DNA from: Wandonia haliotis
Lineage (GTDB): Bacteria > Bacteroidota > Bacteroidia > Flavobacteriales_D > Crocinitomicaceae
Reading direction: 5' to 3'
Length of the DNA stretch: 19,895 bases
Assembly (NCBI RefSeq): GCF_039523435.1
Contig: NZ_BAAAFH010000020.1
Coordinates: 1-19,895 of the forward strand
The notes under the pieces were generated by a model that worked only from the letters and a program-made list of their open reading frames with translations, made no database searches and was not told the origin of the DNA. Made by a program: the position numbers and the translations under genes. Shown in pieces: positions 7,743 to 13,176 of the stretch; positions within the stretch are counted from its first letter, which is position 1; each line of letters begins with the position of its first letter.

Positions 7743-8201
7743 TTGGGTGTTTATCAGTGGACAAGAACAGTTGTAACTAATGTAATAACTGGAGAGAAAG
7801 AAACCTTACCAATTAATAATGCAAGTATCTTAGAAGGTAATCAGGATATCAAAACTGCAAGTGTTCCCGATAGATTACGAACAATTGTGTTGGAAATACA
7901 AGAGAATAAGATAAGTCCAAGCGAAACAGAAGCGACAGAAAATGAAAGTTCTAATGATACAAAGACTAAGGTCGGGCAAGCAACAGCAGCTGCCGGAGTT
8001 GCTATTTTTGATTTAGGTTTATCAATGGACGCTAGTGTCGTTGGGGCGGTTCCTGGTGTAATATTAAATGTTATTGGAGGGGTTGTAACCGGTGTTGGAG
8101 CTGCTGTAAGTTTTTGGCCTGATTCTGAAGAAGATCCTTCAAAAATAAAAGTCGAGTTTACACCTTATGAAGTTCGAAGTACACCAAAAGAAGATGAATG
8201 A
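7743..8201 (+). CDS. Hypothetical protein with glycine-rich hydrophobic segment, possibly a toxin remnant
   Basis: The frame is open from a TTG at 7743 just after an in-frame stop, with no good start codon. An ATG at 7722 begins MNNPSVDLG in another frame and would join after a one-base shift, so the gene may be frameshifted or 5'-truncated. The product has an acidic, low-complexity middle (SPSETEATENESSNDTK) and a hydrophobic glycine-rich stretch (VVGAVPGVILNVIGGVVTGVGAAVSFW) that could insert in membranes. It is followed 18 bases later by another small membrane protein, repeating the toxin-then-membrane-protein layout just upstream. It could be a second displaced toxin or an accessory immunity protein. 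No RHS core is attached. Confidence 0.4.
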   Translation: MGVYQWTRTVVTNVITGEKETLPINNASILEGNQDIKTASVPDRLRTIVLEIQENKISPSETEATENESSNDTKTKVGQATAAAGVAIFDLGLSMDASVVGAVPGVILNVIGGVVTGVGAAVSFWPDSEEDPSKIKVEFTPYEVRSTPKEDE

Positions 8202-8219
8202 TTACACAAATTGTATATT

Positions 8220-8564
8220 ATGCAAAATAAAAACATGGGAATGTTATTGGCAATTTCTTTGTGCACACTATTGACTGTTGTCGTAGCATTTATATCAGAT
8301 AATACTTTTTCATCATATTTAGGGATATTTACTGTAATATTTGAATTGGTTATTCTTATATTTTATTTGAAAAAGTCAGAATTGAGAGAAAAGAGGGGGA
8401 ATATAATGCCATTGATTGGTTTTATATGCTGTTTACTAATATTATTCTCAACAAGCATAGAAAGACCTTTTAATGACTTTTTCGAATCAAATTTGCTTCT
8501 AGTGGGATGTTTTTTATTGCTCATTTCATTGCAGTATGTTAAATGGAAGTATAGAATAAAGTAG
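8220..8564 (+). CDS. Four-helix membrane protein, probable immunity protein
   Basis: From the ATG at 8220 the 114 residues contain four hydrophobic segments (LLAISLCTLLTVVVAFI; YLGIFTVIFELVILIFYL; IMPLIGFICCLLILF; LLLVGCFLLLISLQYV) and almost nothing outside the membrane. It is not similar by eye to the membrane protein at 7396. It closes this module: an IS left end begins eight bases after its stop. By position it is the immunity partner of the upstream glycine-rich protein. Confidence 0.5.
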   Translation: MQNKNMGMLLAISLCTLLTVVVAFISDNTFSSYLGIFTVIFELVILIFYLKKSELREKRGNIMPLIGFICCLLILFSTSIERPFNDFFESNLLLVGCFLLLISLQYVKWKYRIK

Positions 8565-8571
8565 GGTAGGG

Positions 8572-8731
8572 GGTAGTGTCTCAAACTATCACCTAATGAT
8601 GAACTGTAATTATTGTCAAAAAATTGTATAAAAAAGGGAAAATAAAAGAAACTCAACGTTATCAATGTGCTGTGTGCAAGAGATATCAGCAGGATGAATA
8701 CAGATACACTTCTTATTAAGGTGAGCGATGA
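8572..8731 (+). mobile_element. Leaderless lineage-A IS left end with transposase stub
   Basis: The outer-type prefix GGTAGTGTCTCAAACTATCA leads straight to the transposase start (ATGATGAACTGTAATTATTG), without the 156-bp leader present at 16334. This is what recombination between the outer and inner direct repeats would leave. Similarity to the lineage-B transposase runs on to about 8731 and then stops at a toxin sequence. Confidence 0.65.
8599..8731 (+). pseudogene. IS1-family transposase N-terminal fragment
   Basis: MNCNYCQK matches the transposase at 16517 but a run of six A (8618-8623) replaces seven, shifting the frame. Another base is missing near 8642 and a further shift lies near ACTTCTTATTAAGG (about 8710-8721). 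The text from GAAACTCAACG to GTGAGCGATG follows the lineage-B gene (5590-5670), making this a mosaic of A and B or an intermediate relative. It ends by fusion to the metallopeptidase tip. Confidence 0.7.
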
Positions 8732-9422
8732 AGAAGATTTACGAAATCTGTTTTCACTTGATTCGAATGGTGTAACTATGCAGTCCATAGGTAAAGAAGC
8801 ATTTACTAGTGCAGTTGCTAACTTGAGTGCTGAGCAACAGCAATTAGCTTATGGTTATTATGGTGCAATTAATAGTTCTGACGTTCATACAGTCGAAATG
8901 GTTAATAGGAGTGAATCATTAAGCGCAAATGGAGTTCGCTTAACTGGATATACTACTGGAGCAGGAGTTGATGGGGGAGCAGGTGGCGGTGTTAATGGGT
9001 CATTTGGGAGCGGGAGTTATACTATTGTCGTTATGAACTCAACGGCTAGTATTCCGGATTATAGAAGTGGAGATGGTTATACTTCGAGAAATAGTTCAGC
9101 AGGAGAATTATTGGCTCATGAGCTTTTAGGTCATGGAGTGGGGCGGACAAAAGGGATGTCTACCTACAGACATGAAGATGCAATCCAAATGACAAATTTA
9201 TATCTAAGAGCACAAGGTATAACGAATGTTTACCGAGATGGTAGAAGTCACGGCTCAAGAGTTGTTTTAAGCAAATCCACCGCAACTTCTATTCCAAGCT
9301 TTGTACAGATTCCAATTACCTTACAAATGAATATCAGGCGAAAAGGACCTATTGAACTTAAGCCATATATTATGCATCAGGATAACACACGTGTTGACCC
9401 TTCTTATTTAGGGCGCCCTTAA
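8667..9422 (+). CDS. Toxin-domain fragment with HELLGH metallopeptidase motif, fused to transposase remnant
   Basis: The frame is open from a GTG at 8667 inside the transposase remnant; sequence of the toxin proper starts at about 8732 (DLRNLFSLDSNGVTMQ). No RHS core remains, so this tip lost its delivery part. At residues about 151-156 (9117-9134) is HELLGH, followed 20 residues later by EDAIQMTNLYLR. HExxGH is the zinc motif of M49 (DPP III) peptidases, and HE-x-x-GHG followed by an AI-x-x-ENL-x-LR-like segment is, to my knowledge, frequent in Bacteroidota polymorphic toxins. Here the position where I expect Glu before Asn is Thr, which could affect a metal ligand. A glycine-rich linker (GAGVDGGAGGGVNGSFGSG) precedes the active site. 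Probable peptidase. Confidence 0.65.
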   Translation: MLCARDISRMNTDTLLIKVSDEEDLRNLFSLDSNGVTMQSIGKEAFTSAVANLSAEQQQLAYGYYGAINSSDVHTVEMVNRSESLSANGVRLTGYTTGAGVDGGAGGGVNGSFGSGSYTIVVMNSTASIPDYRSGDGYTSRNSSAGELLAHELLGHGVGRTKGMSTYRHEDAIQMTNLYLRAQGITNVYRDGRSHGSRVVLSKSTATSIPSFVQIPITLQMNIRRKGPIELKPYIMHQDNTRVDPSYLGRP

Positions 9423-9432
9423 AATAAGCGTT

Positions 9433-9978
9433 ATGAAAGGATTAATTTTTGCATGTGCACTCGTTCTGTTTTCCTACTGTTCTTCAAGAGAGTTGAAAGT
9501 TTCAAAGGACAGCGATTATATAGATGGAGAAATAAGATTAAAAGAAGATTCATTAAACTTAAATGCAATGAATCAAAAGGGGATGGAGAGCGGTAAAGAT
9601 AGTATAGTTTTAGTGCAATTAGTGGAAGATATTTCTATTAACTGGAATAATCAATCTTATAGTATTATGGAAGATGAATTGTTTAGTTCAGTAGTAGCTG
9701 TTTTTTCCAAAAAACAAAAAAGAATAATTGCTCTAATATCAGACACCACTATATCAGAAGCTAAAGCTTGTAGTATAGATAGGAATTTATTGGTAGGAGA
9801 TTTAGCATTTCTACTTATTAATAAGATAAAGAAATTGCCTTACTTCGAAGTGCTGGGTGTTCAATGGGATTTTTTAGAAGATAATTGTAAATATCCTTTT
9901 GGATTGTTCGATTACATTAATAACTATAGAAATGAAGTGGAGAAAAAAGTCGAATTTTATCTAATTTCAAAAGAATAA
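9433..9978 (+). CDS. Probable lipoprotein, immunity partner of the HELLGH metallopeptidase
   Basis: This 181-residue protein starts at the ATG ten bases after the toxin stop. The N-terminus MKGLIFACALVLFSYCSS is a short hydrophobic signal with Cys at 16, a slightly unusual lipobox (FSYC), so a lipoprotein is likely. The remainder (DSIVLVQLVEDISINWNNQSY, FSSVVAVFSKKQKRIIALI) is not recognised. An envelope-anchored inhibitor would imply that the peptidase acts outside the cytoplasm. The IS end begins six bases after its stop. Confidence 0.6.
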   Translation: MKGLIFACALVLFSYCSSRELKVSKDSDYIDGEIRLKEDSLNLNAMNQKGMESGKDSIVLVQLVEDISINWNNQSYSIMEDELFSSVVAVFSKKQKRIIALISDTTISEAKACSIDRNLLVGDLAFLLINKIKKLPYFEVLGVQWDFLEDNCKYPFGLFDYINNYRNEVEKKVEFYLISKE

Positions 9979-9983
9979 ATATA

Positions 9984-9999
9984 GGTAGTGTACTCAATT
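9984..9999 (+). mobile_element. Sixteen-base IS left-end remnant (type E)
   Basis: GGTAGTGTACTCAATT is the same start as at 5306, here cut after 16 bases by a lineage-B left end. Confidence 0.4.
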
Positions 10000-10107
10000 G
10001 GTAGTGTATCAAACTTGCACTTATGTTTATTTTACAGGTGTAATTAATTGACAATCAATGGTGGTTGATTTATGATTTTTTGTTCTTGGAACTATCTATG
10101 GGGTATT
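10000..10107 (+). mobile_element. Truncated lineage-B IS left end
   Basis: GGTAGTGTATCAAACTTGCA gives the most intact lineage-B outer repeat. The leader follows the copies at 2733 and 5362 up to GGGGTATT at 10107 and then stops, before the inner repeat. Next comes the 3' end of a toxin gene, so the junction is a deletion or recombination that removed the rest of the IS and most of the toxin. Confidence 0.65.
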
Positions 10108-10110
10108 TAC

Positions 10111-10200
10111 ATGAATGATAAAACTTCCACAGAAATTGATGGGGGACAGATTGAAACGGCTACTCAATCATATGAAAGAGGAGAGTTAAACTTAGATTAG
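10111..10200 (+). pseudogene. C-terminal stub of a lost toxin
   Basis: Twenty-nine codons (MNDKTSTEIDGG, then QIETATQSYERGELNLD) lie between the truncated IS leader and an immunity-like gene whose ATG follows eight bases after the stop. The layout is that of a toxin gene's last codons; the rest was removed at the 10107/10108 junction. Too short for family assignment. Confidence 0.45.
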
Positions 10201-10207
10201 ATAAAAT

Positions 10208-10584
10208 ATGAAATTTTTTTATACTTTTTTGTTTTATATATACTGTCATGTACTACATCCATTAATGAAAGGAAAGATGTGAAAGTTATTAAGGATAAGA
10301 TCATACATTCAATAGAAAACGGTGATTTAGAATCTTTAAAAGATTTATGTACAGATGATGGGGTTAATTATATTATTGAGTCTACAAACTCATTTCGTAA
10401 TTCTAAAGATATTATCAAAAAATTTAAGTCATTAAAAATAAGTAAGGCAAATGAAGATGATGTGAAAATTATCGTTCCTCTAAGTACACGAAAAAATCCA
10501 ATAACTGGTTCAGAAGAAGGTTATATGGTTTTTCACAAAAAAGACGGTAAATTATTATTTTCTAATTTTAGAGGTGGTAAATAG
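10208..10584 (+). pseudogene. Lipoprotein immunity-like gene with frameshift in a T-run
   Basis: ATG at 10208 starts a signal peptide that goes out of frame at a run of seven T (10214-10220). With eight T the product reads MKFFLYFFVLYILSC-TTSINERKDVKVIKDK and continues in frame to 10584, an ideal lipobox (LSC). Without the repair only a GTG at 10279 could start a 101-residue cytoplasmic product. The mature part (HSIENGDLESLKDLCTDDGV, ITGSEEGYMVFHKKDGKL) has the spacing of a small NTF2/cystatin-like alpha+beta fold, a class used by immunity proteins; that is an impression only. The shift could be mutation, sequencing error or slipped-strand variation. Confidence 0.6.
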
Positions 10585-10677
10585 GGTAGTGTACCAGATT
10601 TATTGATGGATGAAATTTGTTTAATTAACCATTTGTTTTTCAGGTGGTAGAGGAGGTTTTAGCAAGAGTAGTTCGAT

Positions 10678-10705
10678 AAGGGTAATCATTAAATTGCCCT
10701 TTTTT
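10678..10705 (+). terminator. Intrinsic terminator in the lineage-C leader
   Basis: AAGGGTAAT (10678-10686) pairs with ATTGCCCTT (10693-10701) over nine positions including one G-T pair, with a six-base loop and T-run to 10705. Position relative to the two repeats parallels the lineage-A hairpin. Confidence 0.55.
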
Positions 10706-10767
10706 CGTGTTTTATTCGGCCTATTATTCAATAATTACGTACTACGTGTATCAGAATTATTGCTCAT

Positions 10768-11030
10768 ATGATTTGTTGTAATTTTCAAATGAAAAAAAAC
10801 GGGAAGACTTTGAAGGGAATTCAACGTCATCTGTGTAAACAATGTGGCTCGACCAAACAGGAAGCATATAGCAATAGAGCCTGTTTTGCGGAAACCAATA
10901 CGAATATTGTTCTTTTACTTAAAGAAGGAGTAGGAATCAGGAGTATTTCGAGAATCCTGAATATCTCCCCGACAACTGTTCTAAAGCGTATCATTTCTAT
11001 TTCTCGGCAAACTAAGAAAACACTGGGAAT
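10768..11030 (+). pseudogene. IS1-family transposase, lineage C, internally deleted and fused to RHS
   Basis: The ATG at 10768 starts MICCNFQMKKNGKTLKG, a zinc-ribbon N-terminus (second pair HLCKQCG) and HTH (KEGVGIRSISRILNISPTTV). After RIISISRQ the sequence jumps to TKKTLGM, which in the transposase at 16517 lies after the first catalytic Asp (VGRRTKKTLGM), so roughly 170-180 bases including the catalytic Asp are missing. The coding sequence then runs out of frame into RHS core at a GGAATGG stretch. Inactive. Confidence 0.75.
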
Positions 11031-11963
11031 GGAAGTGATAATGCGGATAGTTATCGTTATGGCTTCAAAGGACAGGAGAAGGATGACGAGGTCAAGGGCG
11101 AAGGAAACTCTGTGAATTACAAGTATAGGATGCATGACCCGAGGATAGGAAGGTTCTTTGCAGTGGATCCGTTGGCAGCTAAGTTCACTCATTACACACC
11201 TTATTCCTTTAGCGGGAACAAAGTGATACACGCTATTGAATATGAGGGCTTAGAAGAGGTTATACTGACTAGATATCACAAAAATGATGGTTCGCTTTAA
11301 AAGTATATACATATGGGGAGGCAGATTATAACTCGAATAAGAGAGCATTTTGGTATTATGCCATGTCTTCTGGAAATATGAATAATTGGAAGAAAGGATA
11401 CAATGCTTATCGTGGTGGAGCAGATAATCTTTTTGATAACCAGTTATATAGTGGTGGGTGGAGTGAGGAAACTTATGGTACATTAATAATCGATAGTTAT
11501 CAGGACGGGAGAGACTCTGAGATTTCTTTTGATTACGAAAATGCTGGAGTTTACGATACCTACGAAGATGCTAAAAATGGTGTTATGGCAGAAGGTGCAG
11601 GTGAGATAGTTGTTGGTAGTATAGGAATAGTTTTATCTATTGCTGGAGAAATTAGCTCAGGGGGGGGTAATAACGACACTTGCTTATGCTGGGTTTATTC
11701 AAAGTGCAGACCTGACCGCCGGAGGTGTTGAAAAAGTATTTAATCCTGAAGACTATATGTCTGGAAACAAAGAAGCTAAACCCATCAAAGCTCTAATAGG
11801 ACAATATATTGGTGAAGAAGGGGAAGCTGTTTATGAAGTAATAGACTTTGCAACTGGGGTTAAAAGTATGACAAATGGTGATAGTAAACTAGAAAAAATT
11901 GTAGGTGCTTATCAAACAGTTACTGCGGCAGAAGAGGCGTTAGAAAAACAATACTCAGAATGA
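11031..11963 (+). pseudogene. Orphan RHS tip with unrecognised toxin, broken by two frameshifts
   Basis: RHS core reads GSDNADSYRYGFKGQEKDDE from 11031 and ends with AVDPLAAKFTHYTPYSFSGN and EYEGLEE. A stop at 11298-11300 is bypassed by one extra T in the run at 11296-11298, after which KVYTYGEADYNSNKRAFWYY continues. A second shift is at a run of eight G (11660-11667), where seven would join AGEISSGG to VITTLAYAGFIQSADLTAGG. Repaired, the toxin region is about 220 residues: an acidic aromatic part (GGADNLFDNQLYSGGWSEE), a glycine-rich hydrophobic segment and an acidic helical end (AYQTVTAAEEALEKQYSE). No catalytic motif recognised. Confidence 0.7.
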
Positions 11964-12596
11964 TACGAAACCAGTCTTTAATTCATTAGAATTAAATTTT
12001 ATATAAATTCTTAAAGTATCCTTTTTATTAAAGGATAAAGCTTTATGCTTTGAATTGTATGTATATCCTATAACTAGGTTGCTAAATTGTTTATCCAAAG
12101 TTTTAAAACGTTTTATATAATGTTTGTTTGACGTACCAAGAACATACTCTTCGTTTGGTGTATAAAAGTTGTATAATAACACATTTTCTTCTAAGGGTAA
12201 GCCATTTTTCAGCATGTAAATGCTATCTACATTTGATAAGTTACAATTAGATATAGCCACCAATATCTTTCTCGAATTATATTTTATATAACCATCGAGC
12301 TCATTTTTATTGGATTTTATATTATGCTTAGGATAATCCTTATTTAATGGTTGAATTGAATTGTTATTATTCATAGGGTAAAAGTTATAAATAGAAACTA
12401 AAAGTGTTGTTATAAGTAGAATGATTATGTATACTTTTTTATAACCTCTTTTAATGGAGATGAAGAAAAAATAGGCTACATAAAGATATCCCATTAAAAT
12501 ATGAACATAAAAGGGTAATGCCATCCCCGCGTGGATGTTCGCTGTTGTTAAAATTAATATACCTAAGATAAAAGTTAAGAAGTGTTTACTGTTCAT
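11955..12596 (-). CDS. Membrane-anchored hypothetical protein, convergent with the toxin
   Basis: The 213-residue product starts with three hydrophobic segments (FLTFILGILILTTANIHAG; YVHILMGYLYVAYFFFI; VYIIILLITTLLVSIYNF), followed by a polar domain of about 130 residues (SNCNLSNVDSIYMLKNGLPL, YNFYTPNEEYVLG). It is the only clearly intact gene on the minus strand, and its 3' end overlaps the toxin's 3' end by nine bases. It could be an immunity gene inverted relative to its toxin, or a resident gene against which the tip was inserted. No family recognised. Confidence 0.65.
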   Translation of the reverse strand: MNSKHFLTFILGILILTTANIHAGMALPFYVHILMGYLYVAYFFFISIKRGYKKVYIIILLITTLLVSIYNFYPMNNNNSIQPLNKDYPKHNIKSNKNELDGYIKYNSRKILVAISNCNLSNVDSIYMLKNGLPLEENVLLYNFYTPNEEYVLGTSNKHYIKRFKTLDKQFSNLVIGYTYNSKHKALSFNKKDTLRIYIKFNSNELKTGFVSF

Positions 12597-12699
12597 AATG
12601 CTTATATATACAGGGGTTTAAAAAGAGTTGTATATTCCGTCAGGAAGTTAGTGAATATTAGAATGAATAATATATTTTCATAATGTTTTATTTTTTCAA

Positions 12700-13047
12700 T
12701 TAAAGTGCTCCCTGCGGCTTCATTCTATCAATAAACGAATCTAAGAAAAAGAAAACCAGATTCCTTTTCTTTTTGTAAGAGTTTAGAAACCGCTTGAATT
12801 CTTTTTAACATTGAGTTGTCGAGTTCTAGGTCAGTAGCTCTAGTAAGGTAATCTAAAGAAACATCCATTGTTTTAGCAATTTTTATAGCCATTTCAATAG
12901 TTGGTCTTACTTCACCACGTTCATAACGTCCGTAAGCATCACCGCTAATCCCAATTTTTTTCCTGTTTCAACTTGAGAAAGCTTTTTCTTCTTTCTTACT
13001 GTTATTAAACGTTCTCCAAAGGTTATATATGTATGTTTTAATTCAGG
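12700..13047 (-). pseudogene. Decayed XRE-family HTH regulator gene
   Basis: Read on the minus strand, pieces in different frames give TYITFGERLITVRKKKKLSQ, IGISGDAYGRYERGEVRP, TIEMAIKIAKTMDVSLDYL, DLELDNSMLKRIQAVSKLL and DSFIDRMKPQGAL, the plan of short Bacteroidota XRE repressors: a Cro/C1-type HTH then a C-terminal helix. There is no usable start codon. One base is missing in a run of seven A (plus-strand 12955-12961), and one extra base lies at about 12756-12757, restoring the usual C-terminus. The gene is dead unless these are sequence errors. The DNA from 12597 to 12699 shows nothing else. Confidence 0.75.
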
Positions 13048-13063
13048 TTAATCAACTTACGAG

Positions 13064-13152
13064 CAAAGTTACAAACAAAACATGTAGTAAAAAAAATTGC
13101 TTTGCTTGTTTTATTACTACATGTTTTATAGTCTTGCTACAAACTTGTAGTA
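13064..13152. promoter_or_regulatory. Operator/promoter region of the XRE regulator and a lost divergent gene
   Basis: A minus-strand TAACTTTG (-7 type) is at 13064-13071. AAAACATGTAGTAA (13077-13090) and TTACTACATGTTTT (13114-13127) are perfect 14-bp inverted arms 23 bp apart; CTACAA-AC-TTGTAG is at 13137-13150. All share the half-site TGTAGTA (13083 and 13146 on +, 13115-13121 on -). A possible plus-strand promoter is TTG 13106 with TAGTCTTG at 13129. Such repeated half-sites are usual for XRE autoregulation. The gene once downstream on the + strand is cut off at 13153 by an IS-type repeat. Confidence 0.5.
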
Positions 13153-13153
13153 T

Positions 13154-13176
13154 GGTAGTGTATCAAACTATCACAT
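13154..13176 (+). repeat. IS1-type terminal repeat fused to an RHS tip, leaderless
   Basis: GGTAGTGTATCAAACTATCA with outer-type prefix GGTA runs directly into the RHS sequence AGCGACAAATGAAACCACCC, like 1687 and unlike the leader-carrying copy at 3081. Confidence 0.65.

Larger units (their letters stand above)
10585..11030 (+). mobile_element. IS1-family left end, lineage C, with truncated transposase
   Basis: The outer repeat GGTAGTGTACCAGATTTATT begins right after the immunity stop. Inner repeat CGTGTATCAGAATTATTG begins at 10745, 157 bp on, and keeps the lineage-specific AGAwTTATTG. The leader sequence is unrelated to lineages A and B but also contains a hairpin plus T-run. The transposase is fused to an RHS tip at 11030. 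Confidence 0.7.

Noticed and set aside
9117..9134. Calling the HELLGH protein a dipeptidyl peptidase III
   Set aside because: Only the hexapeptide agrees; the protein is far shorter, lacks the M49 second motif, and sits in a toxin tip context.
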